Notes: generated by a model not told the origin, from the letters alone. A DNA stretch of 64,000 nt from Eledone cirrhosa (GCA_964016885.1 OZ024741.1:412410749-412474748), one strand, 5' to 3'; positions 21,901-31,850 are shown, numbered from the stretch's first letter. Translations and numbers: made by a program.

Positions 21901-22021
21901 CTTGAAGAGGAAAATCAGGGTGGAGAGGCAAGTGCTGTCTTCTAGTAAGTTTGTTGAAAGGTGGGTGAAAGTGGCGAGTCTGGTCCGAGTGAACGGGCCC
22001 GCTTTGAGTATGCGCCTATAG
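18994..22021 (+). pseudogene. ORF2 (endonuclease, reverse transcriptase) of the Tx1/L1-like LINE
   Basis: The AP-endonuclease part begins FRIGSVNVRGLNSVWKQG, with SETRI and GGVAVLF motifs (19030-19480). The frame shifts to VLVGDWN and WTWTNRIGSSRSYLDRVF. The RT part reads GDVIDNFRPITLLNAEFKIL, TLINLDQSKAFDRVDHRYL and SAYADDVTVVV (about 20690). The C-terminal segment has CPKCAQGDETVLHALVQCPR. At least five frameshifts or stops make it inactive. Confidence 0.85.
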
Positions 22022-22262
22022 ACTGAGGAGTGGGAAAAATGAGAGAGGGCGCTTGCCCTGGTGGTCAGGGTGCCCGTGATCTTTTTTGTGTCGTTTTCGC
22101 CACGAGTGACCCTCGGAGGTTTCCCCCTTTTTGGGGAATTTTTGTTGTTTGAATTTTTTGGATTTCTAGCCCGATTTTGTTATAACCTGTTTACACGACC
22201 AAACCCAGTTTGTATCGTCCTGTACCGTTCGTGTTAGCCCTTGTGGCCAATAAAGAAACCAT

Positions 22263-23931
22263 TATTGTTGTTGTTGTTATACTCTTCTAAACACAGAGTT
22301 CAAGATTTTGGCCAAGGTGCTAGCAAAGAGGTTGGCGCTTGTCGTTGGTGGTCTGGTAGGAGAGGCGCAGACATGCACCATTCCCGACAGATCCATCCAC
22401 GACAACCTCCACCTCATGCGATACATCGTGGAGTGGGTAGCTAGGGAACCTGGCACGGGTGGGTCCTTGATCAATTTAGATCAGTCGAAAGCTTTCGATA
22501 GGGTCGACCATCGTTATCTGGCGGCAGTCCTGAGGGCGGCTGGCTTTGGGCTCGTCTTCAGAGGCTGGATCGCTGCCATGCACAGCGACATCTGCTCTGT
22601 GGTGAGAGTGAACGGTCACCTTTCGGAACCGTTCAACATGATGCGCTCGGTCCGCCAAGGATGTCCCCTCTCGTCCCTCTTGTACGTATTGACTCTCGAG
22701 CCATTACTGCACAAACTGGAGACGTTGAGGGGGGTCCCGCGCGAACTAGGATGCGGAAGATCCGTATCAGCATATGCGGACGATGTCACCGTAGTGGTAT
22801 CGAACGCCAAACACATCGAGGCGATCGGCACTACACTAAGAGAATACGAAGCGGTGACAGGAGCAATGATCAACCAGGAAAAGTCGGTGGGCCTGCACCT
22901 CGGCACCTGGAGAGGCAGGTCCATGCCGTCCAACGGCGTCGTCGGGCGCTGGACGGACGGACCAGTTAAATTGTTAGGGGTCTGGTTCGGTCCTGACCTC
23001 CAGACGGACAAAAACTGGGATGAGGTGACGAGCAGGGTGGCTTCTCTCACCCAGAAATGGGCGGAGAGGAAGCTATCCCTGAAAGGTCGAGCGGAGGTGG
23101 CTAACGCGTACATCGCGTCCGTCATCTACTACCGCCTGACTGTCGTGCCTTGTCCTAAGCCTCGTTCCGATGGTCAGGAGGTCCATCTGCTGTCAATACC
23201 TACTAGTTCGGGATAAACTCTACAGGCATGGAGGTGCTGTCAGCCGGGAATGTCCGAGATGTGCGCAGGGCGACGAAACCGTCCTGCATGCACTCGTCCA
23301 GTGTCCGAGCATTGCTGACTTGTGGGTTTATGTCGAACACATGCTGTCGCGTGTAGAACGGATCCGACTATCAGCTGAGTCCATCGTGAGGATTGCCCCG
23401 CTCTCTTCCTTTAGCCGGGAAGGGCAGGCAGGTTTTATCTGTCTGGTGGCCATGGCGAAAGAGATAGTATGGTGGACATGTCTAAAACGGCTGAAGACGT
23501 GCACTTACCTCTTCGGTGATGCCCTGATTAACTTTTTTCAATTTCATTTCAAAAGGAAAAACAGGGTAGAGAGGGAGGTGCTCTCTTCCCAGCTATTTGT
23601 TGAAAGATGGGTGAGAGAGGCAAGAATGGCCCGAGTGAGTGGACCTACTCTGAGTATATGCCTGTAAATTGAAGGTGGAAAACTGGGAGAAGACAATTGC
23701 CCTGGTGGTCAGGGTCACCGTGGCTTTTTTAATGGGCTTTCTCCACGATGGCCTTCGGAAGTGTCCCCCCTATTGGGGAATTTTTTCATTGTTCTATTAT
23801 TACATCCTCTCTTTTTTTGTTTTTTACACGCAGAAATGCTCTTTTGTACCGTCCTGTATTGTCCTGTACTGTCCTTAATGTCTACTTTGTGTAAACCCTT
23901 GTGGTTAATAAAGAAAGCATTATTGTTATTA

Positions 23932-23945
<14 letters not shown>
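22263..23945 (+). mobile_element. Tx1/L1-like LINE, 5'-truncated copy 2 with internal deletion
   Basis: Begins in the RT at the (TTG)n tail of copy 1. The frame 22308-23216 is open through SKAFDRVDHRYLAAVLRAAG, RSVRQGCPLSSLLYVLTLEP and SAYADDVTVVV. A deletion of roughly 340 bp near 23165-23215 fuses it to the cysteine region (23170-23667, CPRCAQGDETVLHALVQCPS). It ends AATAAAGAAAGCATTATTG and then (TTATTG)n. The RT is better preserved than in copy 1, so it is younger. Confidence 0.87.
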
Positions 23946-23963
<18 letters not shown>

Positions 23964-24045
23964 TTATTTTTTTTTTCGTGTAATGGCCATACTCGATAAC
24001 AAGGGGAAGCTATCATGTTTGTATGTATGTATGTATGTATATATG
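23946..24045 (+). mobile_element. Short 3'-end stub with (TATG)n tail
   Basis: AATGGCCATACTCGATAACA, then GGGGAAGC and CATG, with a short (TATG)n. This is the 3' end shared with unit F and with 24525-24576 and 54925-54961. Confidence 0.6.
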
Positions 24046-24490
24046 TCGGGTCACTCTTGAGTGCTACTGGTAACATGTAACCCAGTACAACCTGTCGTAT
24101 GGTCGGGTCGTCGGTGACTAAACCGGCAACCCTACCAAGTTTACTTGGAGGGTGATTTTGGACACCCTGCAGGACAAAAAACAAAACCTGACAAAGGGCG
24201 GAAGAGCTCATAACAGTATACGGCCATCCAAAGAGTGAAAATATGTATATACACATGTACCACGCGGTTAAACCACTGGGAGTGAAGGATCCCTAGCCTT
24301 TGTCAGGGCATTCTTCTAGGAGAAGGCAACTCAGGAAACTGGGATAACTCAGATATAAAACCTGCGGCTCAGTAGTTACCGATGATGTTGATCTCTTCTT
24401 CTTTTCGGGTTATAGCTACTGTCGCTTAGAGAGTGGGATTGGCTCAGTGCACAGTCTTTCTTCACTTTAAAAAATATCTTCACGCACAGG
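24046..24490 (+). mobile_element. SINE-like unit F, diverged copy F2
   Basis: Same 5' start as F1/F4 (TCGGGTCACTC, then GCTACTGGTAACATGTAACC). It is readable through CTTTGTCAGGGCATTCTTCT to AGAGTGGGATTGGCTCAGTG. It is diverged and lacks the 3' end. Confidence 0.65.
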
Positions 24491-24524
24491 CATTGCATGA
24501 TAGAATTAATTAATAATTATTAAT

Positions 24525-24636
24525 AATGGTATATCGTACAATGGCCGTACTCGATAACGAGGGGGCAGCCCTCATGTATGTATGTATGTATGTATGTATG
24601 TATGTATGTATGTATGTATGTATGTATGTATGTATG
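24525..24636 (+). mobile_element. 3'-end stub plus (TATG)n
   Basis: Short 3' terminus CAATGGCCGTACTCGATAAC, then GAGGGGGCAGCC and CATG, followed by about 15 TATG units. Confidence 0.65.
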
Positions 24637-24990
24637 GTTAAGAGAGTGGGACTGGCTTTGTGCAGTGCCTTTGCTCACTATAAAAGCTTCACGGCACAGG
24701 CATTGCTTTATATCTGGAGATCTCTCTGCACTTGTCGTCACATGGTACAATGGGACCAGCACTATGTGTCAATAATTGTCATAAGTGTAGTGTTTGTACC
24801 AGAGTTTTCAAGTCGCTGGCTGGACTAAAAAGTCACACTCGTTCAGCGGATCGGTAGGAGTTCTCATACATGGATATAAAATAGTGGCCGTACTCGAAAA
24901 CGAGTTGGCAGCCACCATGTATGTATGTATGTATGTATGTATGTATGTATGTATGTATGTATGTATGTATGTATGTATGTATGTATGTAT
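24637..24990 (+). mobile_element. SINE-like unit F, 5'-truncated copy F3 with (TATG)n tail
   Basis: Starts at TTAAGAGAGTGGGACTGG directly after TATG repeats. It contains the finger-coding stretch (GTGTTTGTACCAGAGTTTTC) and ends GGCAGCCACCATG, with (TATG)n from 24918 to 24990. Confidence 0.75.
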
Positions 24991-25305
24991 AGTATTTTGA
25001 TGTACAATATTTACAAGAGAACACCTGTGGAAATGACGTTAGTGGCATTAAACACCTTCAAATTATTTCACATTAGTATAATTTGATTTTTATTTTTTAT
25101 TTTCATAAGCAAAACAGTAGTTCCTTCCTTGAACACCTGCAGAATCACGTTGCTGGCATCGATTAATTTAATTTAATTCATTAGAATACCAGAATTTTCT
25201 TCCAGGATAAAACGGGAGTCATTACTAGACTGTTTGTGTTGCTTTTGTTTTTAATTTTGTTGTTCTGTTGTGGTTTTGTTGTTTTGTTTATTTAGATTTA
25301 GAAAT
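24991..25305. other. No feature recognised
   Basis: AT-rich with a (TTG/TTT)n stretch at 25235-25290. Nothing supported. Confidence 0.5.
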
Positions 25306-25465
25306 TGCTGAAGAGTTGTTAGGGTTTCGGACTAAATGCTTTACAACATTTTTTCTGGTTCTTTGCGCACTGAGTTCAAACCCTGTCTCTTGCCAACAGA
25401 AAAGCGATGATGCTTCTACCAGGCTTTGTGACCGATAAGTGATACCAGCAGTGGAAAAACCCATG
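25306..25465 (+). mobile_element. Degenerate tRNA-SINE head
   Basis: The order resembles the SINE heads here: AGAGTTGTTAGGGTTTCGGA, CTAAATGCTTTACAACATTT and CTGAGTTCAAACCCTG (B-box-like). The conserved 3' body is absent. Weak. Confidence 0.4.
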
Positions 25466-25865
25466 GAAATAAATTTATTTGGTCCTATCTAAGGATCGGA
25501 TCTTTCCTTTCCGTAGATTCAGAACAAAAAATTTGGCAAGTTCCTTTAACCTCCAAGAATAAGCGTAACTCTCTCGTGACGTTATTTTTAAAATTTAACT
25601 CTTTAGTCAAGGAGGAAAGGAGATTGCTTTTAGAATATTTCAGGACTTCCGAAACAGATATAAATAAAGGAGTGTCGAAAATATCCTCAAAAAGGAGACC
25701 TTGTCCGATTATTCACAACAATGTGGTCTACGATAAAAACGCACAAGGCAGAGCAAGTGGTGTTAAACCGGGTTGCGGGTTAAACGTACTCTACCACATA
25801 AGCAGAGTCTTAGACCGTTGGATTAAATTATTATTTGTATTTATTCGTTTTTTCTGCCCACTGAG
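25466..25865. other. No confident feature (117-aa open frame unrecognised)
   Basis: The plus frame 25576-25929 has ordinary composition (RRLLLEYFRTSETDINKGV) but runs into a (TA)n tract. I do not recognise it and do not call it a gene. Confidence 0.35.
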
Positions 25866-25866
25866 T

Positions 25867-25900
<34 letters not shown>

Positions 25901-26375
25901 CTGTATTTGTTAATACACTGTATGCTTAATTAAAAGCATTTTGAAGACCTTACGCTATTGTTTTAAAGTAGTGACTATGTCACTTACTTCTTTTTTCAAC
26001 CAAATACACTATATATACATTCATATATACATCGCTATTTCAGAGCACCAATTCTAATTTTCAATTTTTGCTGGACTGGCAACCGCTCTGTATAATCAGT
26101 TCCTGATTATTACTGGAATTCTATAAGAATCCAACATTCATAATTTTCAACAGACAAGGCGAGTACTAAGCTCTGAGGAATACCAACAGTATGAAACAGA
26201 GATCTGTCAGCTTATCTCTCTTTGTTTGTTGAAAAAAGAAGTGACGTAGTCACTACTTTAAAACAATAGCGTAAGGTCTTCAAAATGCTTTTAATTAAGC
26301 ATACAGTGTATTACCAAATACACTATATATACATTCATATTTACATCGCTATTTCAGAACACCAATTCTAATATA

Positions 26376-26377
<2 letters not shown>
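25866..26377. mobile_element. (TA)n-bounded foldback element, family d (copy 1)
   Basis: Left-arm GAAGACCTTACGCTATTGTT is the inverse of right-arm AACAATAGCGTAAGGTCTTC (26255-26285). The outer segment ACACTATATATACATTCATA with TACATCGCTATTTCAGA occurs on both sides. The centre is unique. A second copy lies at 38790-39095. Stem ATGCTT/AAGCAT followed by A resembles hammerhead stem III, but no CUGANGA core was found. Confidence 0.65.
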
Positions 26378-26442
<65 letters not shown>

Positions 26443-26444
26443 GA
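26378..26444. repeat. (TA)n tract
   Basis: Left flank of the 469-bp tandem array. Confidence 0.95.
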
Positions 26445-26904
26445 GATGAGATGTAATAACATCGAAACTAGTCCAATATTCCTGTCTGGCCCTCTGGAGA
26501 ATAGAGGAAATGTGTTTCCTTGAAAACCCGTATGACTCTAAAACCCGGTCCGTCTGTGTGGTTACATACAGACTAGCTGACACTCACTGCAAAGTGTCTA
26601 GTGAAAAGCTGAGTACATGTACATATGTATACATGTGTGTATTTATATGCATACTAATACTTCCGTATACATATGTAGATGTACACTTTAACTTAATTGT
26701 TTAAGCGTCAGTCATACAAAAGTGAGTTAGAAGCGAAACGAAATTTAATTTCGTTTCGTTATTTGTTTTTATCGTTTCCGCTGAACCGGTGCGTACAATG
26801 ACTCACGTTCTATGCAAATTAGTCTACCCACTACTAATTTTCATAGAAAAAGCATATAACGATATGTGCTTTTACAATTCTCCAGAGAAGCCGGAAGATG
26901 GGTA

Positions 26905-26949
26905 AATATTGCTGATGAGATGTAATAACATCGAAACTAGTCCAATATT
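26905..26949 (+). ncRNA. Hammerhead ribozyme (type I), 469-bp repeat, unit junction 1/2
   Basis: Stem I AATATTG/CAATATT is 7 bp and perfect. Core CTGATGA and stem II GATGT/ACATC (loop AATA) follow. Then GAAA, stem III AC/GT with loop TA, and cleavage site GTC after 26942. All conserved boxes match consensus. The 2-bp stem III is the minimal form that works as a dimer in known retroelement hammerheads. Confidence 0.85.
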
Positions 26950-27373
26950 CCTGTCTGGCCCTCTGGAGAATAGAGGAAATGTGTTTCCATGAAAACCCGT
27001 ATGACTCTAAAACCCGGTCCGTCTGTGTGGTTACATACAGACTAGCTGACACTCACTGTAAAGTGTCTAGTGAAAAGCTGAGTACATGTACATATGTATA
27101 CATGTGTGTATTTATATGCATACTAATACTTCCGTATACGTATGTAGATGTACACTTTAACTTAATTGTTTAAGCGTCAGTCATACAAAAGTGAGTTAGA
27201 AGCGAAACGAAATTTAATTTCGTTTCGTTATTTGTTTTTATCGTTTCCGCTGAACCGGTGCGTACAATGACTCACGTTCTATGCAAATTAGTCTACCCAC
27301 TACTAATTTTCATAGAAAAAGCATATAACGATATGTGCTTTTACAATTCTCCAGAGAAGCCGGAAGATGGGTA

Positions 27374-27418
27374 AATATTGCTGATGAGATGTAATAACAT
27401 CGAAACTAGTCCAATATT
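27374..27418 (+). ncRNA. Hammerhead ribozyme (type I), 469-bp repeat, unit junction 2/3
   Basis: Identical to the previous motif 469 bp downstream. Cleavage between the two predicted sites would release exactly one unit. Confidence 0.85.
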
Positions 27419-27622
27419 CCTGTCTGGCCCTCTGGAGAATAGAGGAAATGTGTTTCCTTGAAAACCCGTATGACTCTAAAACCCGGTCCGTCTGTGTGGT
27501 TACATACAGACTAGCTGACACTCACTGTAAAGTGTCTAGTGAAAAGCTGAGTACATGTATACATGTGTGTATTTATATGCATACTAATACTTCCGTATAC
27601 ATATGTAGATGTACACTTTAAC

Positions 27623-27628
<6 letters not shown>

Positions 27629-27671
<43 letters not shown>
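27629..27671. repeat. (TA)n tract
   Basis: Separates the 469-bp array from the family f foldback. Confidence 0.95.
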
Positions 27672-27673
<2 letters not shown>

Positions 27674-27819
27674 TTTTGAGTTTATGTTGGTTGTATACCA
27701 ACACCTCAGTATGCAGGCTGGAGCACTCGACGAAGTGCGCAGGTTGGTTTGGTTACTCCGGAGTAGTGTAAAATAAGGTTAAATAAAAGTCAAATGATTA
27801 AAATTTAGCTTCGTTTATT

Positions 27820-27874
27820 ACTGCTATATATATTTCAGTGACAGCCATTTTTGGCTGTGACCTCTTCAGGCAGT
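27820..27874 (-). ncRNA. Hammerhead ribozyme (type I), family f left arm
   Basis: Minus strand: ACUGC, CUGAAGA, stem II GGUCACAGCC/GGCUGUCACU (one mismatch), GAAA, stem III AUA/UAU with loop UA, cleavage after UA, then GCAGU. It lies in the sense strand of the Kv pre-mRNA. Confidence 0.8.
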
Positions 27875-28121
27875 TTGAATTAGTATGGTATAGACAAGTA
27901 CATATGTTGTTTAGGTGTATGATATTGTCAATACTCTGATATGCCCAGTTCCTTGTTGGGTTGTTAATTCACTGGGGAACTGGAGTCATATCTGGAGTCA
28001 TATCATATGACTCCAGTTCCCCAGTGAATTAACAACCCAACAAGGAACTGGGCATATCAGAGTATTGACAATATCATACACCTAAACAACATATGTACTT
28101 GTCTATACCATACTAATTCAA

Positions 28122-28176
28122 ACTGCCTGAAGAGGTCACAGCCAAAGATGGCTGTCACTGAAATATATATAGCAGT
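28122..28176 (+). ncRNA. Hammerhead ribozyme (type I), family f right arm
   Basis: ACTGC/GCAGT stem I, core CTGAAGA, 10-bp stem II with one mismatch, GAAA at 28160-28163, 3-bp stem III and predicted cleavage after A28171. Confidence 0.8.
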
Positions 28177-28220
28177 AATAAACGAAGCTAAATTTTAATC
28201 ATTTGACTTTTATTTAACTT

Positions 28221-28228
<8 letters not shown>

Positions 28229-28275
<47 letters not shown>
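28229..28275. repeat. (TA)n tract
   Basis: Right flank of family f. Confidence 0.95.
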
Positions 28276-28277
<2 letters not shown>

Positions 28278-28790
28278 GTATTGTGCTGTGCTTTCTAGCA
28301 AAAAAGCCACCAGCCGTAAGCAACTACCACACCCCTTCCAACCTGACCGCGACTACGTCACGATTCTTAGCCATTTTGAATGAATTCTTGGCGCGATCAC
28401 TTTGGAAAATTTAATGTCTAGATCAGAGCAAATCTCCTGATGAATCCCATGCTCGAGTTATATAATTATTACATAATTATTGGAAATCTCAAAATGCGGA
28501 CGAAACCGTGGTAGAGGTATTTAAATGTATTCTATTTTCTCCTAGTTTATTTTACACCTAATTCTGTTTAATTGACTGTATCTGGGCGATTACGCTGTCG
28601 AAATATTCGATAAATATTCCGTTGCGGCCGACGCGAAGAGCTAGTTTCGGTTATTTGTTGGAGATTTCTTCATAGAAGCCCCATTCTTATAGCCTGGTCT
28701 ATTCGATTTTTTATATAGTTAATTATGCTAATTGGAAGAGGAAATGGTATATATTTTATTTTATCTTATGATTCTATAGACATGTTTTAT
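28276..28790. other. Unannotated intronic sequence
   Basis: Mixed-composition sequence without repeats or coding signature that I can recognise. Confidence 0.5.
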
Positions 28791-29007
28791 GATATATATA
28801 TATATATATATATATGTGGAAAAAATGAAATTTAATTTCTCACTCTTAGTACGGCTGATACTTAAATATAAGCAAACATGCACACACACATATATATATA
28901 TACGTATGGGTTTACCGAACATTTATTATAACGTTCGGTTAAGCCCGAATTAAGCAGTACAGTGTTCGGCAACCATCGTTGCCCTTTTGTTCAACACTGA
29001 CAAAGGA

Positions 29008-29050
29008 ACGATGAACTAGTTGCTAGTTTCTTAGCTGTCATCAGCACCGT
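29008..29050 (-). ncRNA. Hammerhead-like motif, family p (very short stem II)
   Basis: Minus strand: ACGGUG, CUGAUGA, seven bases CAGCUAA in place of stem II, GAAA, stem III ACUAG/CUAGU (loop CAA), cleavage triplet GUU, then CAUCGU pairing 6 bp with ACGGUG. Core, stem I and stem III are convincing; stem II is vestigial. Confidence 0.5.
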
Positions 29051-29691
29051 ATACCTTCCTGTCAATCGATTGAACGTTTGAAAGTATATACTTTCCTTAT
29101 GCATATTAACAGCTGAGCAGCCTAATTTGCATATCGAGTGAGTTAGTCGGCCGGGCGTACCGAAAACGATAAATGGAAAAAATGAAATTTCATTTCTCAG
29201 TGTTGAACAAAAGAGCAACGATGGTTGCCGAACACTGTGCGGCTTAATTCGGGCTGTTTGTTTACAAACAAACCGAACATTATAATAAATGTTCGGTAAA
29301 CCCATACGTACATATATATATGTGTGCATGTATGTATGTATATACATACTACTGTACGTCTGTATACATATATGTATGTACGTATACATACTTATATATA
29401 TATATACCTATATCTTTATGATGTATTGTTTTTGTTTATGCCACGAAACTACGTAGTCGAGGAATCTAGGAGCAGTTTAGGTATGATACATTTTATTACT
29501 AATTATATCTAAATGTTTCTTCTCTCTTCATAATGTATTTTTAACTCTGATACTGGTTCAGTCTAGTTCAACCGGATTGGTCTGTCCCAGTCATTCATTG
29601 AGCAACATCGGTGAAGTTGGCACCCTTAACTCACGGTTGGGTGCGGATGCATTCATGTATATGTGTGTCCCCGCATGTATCTGTGTGTTTC

Positions 29692-30012
<321 letters not shown>

Positions 30013-30214
30013 ACAAACAAACAAACCGAGCATTATAATAAATGTTCGGTAAACCGATACGTGCATATATATATATGTGTGCATGTATGTATATATATAC
30101 ATACTACTGTACGTCTGTATACATATATGTATGTACGTATACATACATACATACTTACATTTAAGTAAGTGCCGTACTAAGAGTGAGAAATGAAATTTCG
30201 TTTCATTCTATTCC

Positions 30215-30216
<2 letters not shown>

Positions 30217-30271
<55 letters not shown>
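30217..30271. repeat. (TA)n tract
   Basis: Between families p and a. Confidence 0.95.
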
Positions 30272-30274
<3 letters not shown>

Positions 30275-30470
30275 GAGCTTCTACAGGACTAGAACTGTTT
30301 CATTCGTGAGAAATCATCAGGATGATTTCTCAGGAATGAAACATTTCTAGTCCTATAGAAGCTCTTCTATATTAAAACTTTTATACTCTGCTATGTATTG
30401 AGTACCTTACTTACTGTGGTTACCTCCGATTCATCCCGGAATAATTTGCTCGCACCAACCTGAGGTATCT
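30272..30470. mobile_element. Palindrome of family a whose axis lies in the hammerhead core
   Basis: TTCTACAGGACTAGAACTGT (30279) is mirrored at 30335-30360. The axis falls within AAATCATCAGGATGATTT, so both arms keep CTGATGA, GAAA and stem III but lose the upstream strand of stem I. The right side carries the family a terminus (GAGTACCTTACTTACTGTGG). Confidence 0.75.
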
Positions 30471-30594
30471 GATTTTTAATGCGATGAAATACCAATGATG
30501 GTTGGAAAATCACTGACGAAGGACTATTTTTATCATATGTAACCCATGTGCAAACCACGCAGTATTCTTCTTTCTTCTCATGTTATATATATAT

Positions 30595-30823
30595 AGTAAT
30601 AATAATAAATTTGAAGACTAAAATCCAAAGAGGGCTCGATAAGGATAAATATATATCAAATATATAAGAACCGTAGAGCAAATACTTATTAAAATAACAG
30701 ATTAAAGTTTAAGCAAAGAATCGCTGCTTTCACCCTTAACGGGATCTTCTGAAAACGCAGTTAAGGGTGAAAGCAGCGATTCTTTGCTTAAACTTTAATC
30801 TGTTATTTTAATATATATATATA
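30595..30823. mobile_element. Foldback element, family q, with hammerhead-like motifs
   Basis: AACAGATTAAAGTTTAAGCA (30695) is inverse to 30780-30812, with the axis near 30752. The left part (GAAGACTAAAATCCAAAGAG) is directly repeated at 31047-31125. (TA)n follows. A solo arm is at 47640-47720. Confidence 0.75.
30707..30756 (-). ncRNA. Hammerhead-like motif, family q (core variant)
   Basis: Minus strand: GUUU(U), CAGAAGA (U4A), stem II UCC/GGG, GAAA, stem III AGCA/UGCU, cleavage triplet CUU, AAAC. Same variant core as family b. Confidence 0.4.
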
Positions 30824-30825
30824 TA

Positions 30826-30995
30826 TAACGAAGGAAATGTGGTAAGGAACCAGGTGGACCATAACGCACCAAAGTACTCAATACTTAAGGTAGTAGAGTG
30901 GGTAATAGGAACGAGTAGGACCAGAATTAGTCCAGAATTAGTCCAGAATTAGCCGTCAAAACGGCTTGAGCTCAGCCGTCGGGGTCCTACTCGTT

Positions 30996-31033
<38 letters not shown>
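30826..31033. mobile_element. Foldback element, family c, then (TA)n
   Basis: Begins ATAACGAAGGAAATGTGGTA. The inner inverted repeat is GGAACGAGTAGGACC/GGTCCTACTCGTTCC around three tandem AGAATTAGTCC blocks. It carries CGGCTTGAGCTCAGCCGTC, a stem III-like hairpin ending in GTC. Confidence 0.7.
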
Positions 31034-31036
<3 letters not shown>

Positions 31037-31125
31037 ATAATAATAAATTTGAAGACTAAAATCCAAAGAGGGCTCGATAAGGATAAATATATATCAAATA
31101 TATAAGAACCGTAGAGCAATCTGTT
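31034..31125 (+). mobile_element. Family q terminal fragment (direct repeat of 30595-30680)
   Basis: About 85 bp nearly identical to 30595-30680, including GGGCTCGATAAGGATAAATA. Confidence 0.75.
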
Positions 31126-31148
31126 ATTTTAATAAATATATATATTAA

Positions 31149-31179
<31 letters not shown>

Positions 31180-31189
31180 CGATATTAAT

Positions 31190-31375
31190 AAATGGAAACT
31201 ATATTTATAAAACCATATTTATTTCATTATACATATTTCAGGGATACCATATTAAATTATGGTATGCCTTCATCAGACAAAATACAATATATAACAGTTT
31301 TACAAATAGGTTTGACGTACCCTTTTAAAATACAACCATTACTTTCGGAGGCTGTCTGGATATATATATATATTT
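31190..31375 (-). mobile_element. Family g element with hammerhead
   Basis: A single (non-palindromic) unit between (TA)n tracts at 31150-31178 and 31360-31390. No coding potential. Contains the hammerhead at 31220-31284. Confidence 0.6.
31220..31284 (-). ncRNA. Hammerhead ribozyme (type I), family g
   Basis: Minus strand: UAUUUUGU pairs 8 bp with AUGAAAUA (two G-U pairs) as stem I. Core CUGAUGA, stem II AGGCAUACCAU/AUGGUAUCCCU (one mismatch), GAAA, stem III AUA/UAU (loop UG), and cleavage after UA at 31228. All boxes are consensus. Confidence 0.8.
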
Positions 31376-31401
31376 ATATTTATATATATTGTAATATAGA
31401 A

Positions 31402-31490
31402 GAGCTTCTACAGGACTAGAACTGTTTCATTCGTGAGAAATCATCAGGGAGCTCTGTGGTTACCCCCGATAGACCCCGGAATAACTTATA
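31402..31490 (-). ncRNA. Hammerhead ribozyme, family a solo copy (motif 31402-31454)
   Basis: Core CUGAUGA (plus TCATCAG at 31441-31447), GAAA, stem III ACAG/CUGU, cleavage triplet GUA, and stem I GAAGCUC/GAGCUCC with one mismatch. The family a terminus (GTGGTTACCCCCGATAGACC) follows to 31490. Confidence 0.65.
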
Positions 31491-31499
31491 TATATATAT

Positions 31500-31850
31500 A
31501 TATAAAGAAAAAAAGATGAAATCGAAAATGCAACTGGAGTCTTATTTAAAAAAATATATATATATTTATTTGGTTCCTTTACCGGTTTCGCAGTTCTTCT
31601 GCTTTTCAAAAGTAGAATTGAGATGGAGGGTCTGTGGTTTTTCTGACCCTCCATCTCAACTGTACTTTTGAAAAGCAGAAGAACTGCGAAACCGGTAAAG
31701 GAACCAAATAAATATATATATATATTTTTAAATAAGACTCCAGTTGCATTTTCGATTTCAGCTTTTTTTCTTTATACTTTCACTCGTGTAGGACACCTCG
31801 GTTATTTTTCATATTGTAAAAAAAACCTCACTTTCTAATATATATATATA
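31500..31850. mobile_element. Foldback element, family j
   Basis: Inverted arms 31520-31640 and 31645-31760 share GACTCCAGTTGCATTTTCGA at the outer ends. Inside, CTTTTGAAAAGCAGAAGAAC precedes TGCGAAACCGGTAAAGG. Stem II GCAG/CTGC, GAAA and stem III AC/GT ending GTA fit hammerhead geometry. The first box reads UUGAAAA instead of CUGANGA in all copies (also 42076-42190 and 42575-42760). Confidence 0.6.

Larger units (their letters stand above)
16740..22262 (+). mobile_element. Tx1/L1-like APE LINE, near full length, decayed (copy 1)
   Basis: A two-ORF non-LTR element with an ORF1 CCHC region, ORF2 AP-endonuclease, RT and C-terminal cysteine motif. The 3' end is AATAAAGAAACCATTATTG followed by (TTG)n. 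It carries multiple stops and frameshifts. RT signatures (SKAFDRVDHRYL, SVRKCCFLSSLLYVLDLEPL) resemble Xenopus Tx1-type elements; clade inferred. Confidence 0.85.
26445..27628 (+). repeat. Direct tandem repeat, 469-bp period, about 2.5 units, hammerhead-bearing
   Basis: Unit spacing is 469 bp, with identical anchors at 26583, 27052 and 27521. Units are nearly identical: a few substitutions, and in unit 3 a short deletion near 27555. The array starts inside a hammerhead core (first copy has GATGA without the leading CT) and ends at AACTTAATT. Both sides are (TA)n. The unit contains the palindrome GAAACGAAATTTAATTTCGTTTC. Monomer size, tandem arrangement and one type I hammerhead per unit resemble animal retrozymes. 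No protein is encoded. Confidence 0.85.
27672..28228. mobile_element. Long palindromic element, family f (arms about 225 bp)
   Basis: 27771-27998 is almost exactly the reverse complement of 28000-28228, with the axis near 27999. A unique 100-bp left end carries GGAGCACTCGACGAAGTGCG. Bounded by (TA)n on both sides. Each arm contains a hammerhead in outward-inverted orientation. A non-palindromic single copy is at 38204-38525. Confidence 0.88.

Noticed and set aside
25576..25929. 117-aa frame as a coding gene
   Set aside because: No recognisable domain, ends in (TA)n translation, no splice or promoter context.
25866..26377. Hammerhead in family d
   Set aside because: Stem III ATGCTT/AAGCAT with a UA site is present, but no CUGANGA-like core with complementary stem I was found.
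26445..27628. CRISPR array
   Set aside because: The 469-bp repeat unit has no spacer-repeat structure, and the genome is animal.
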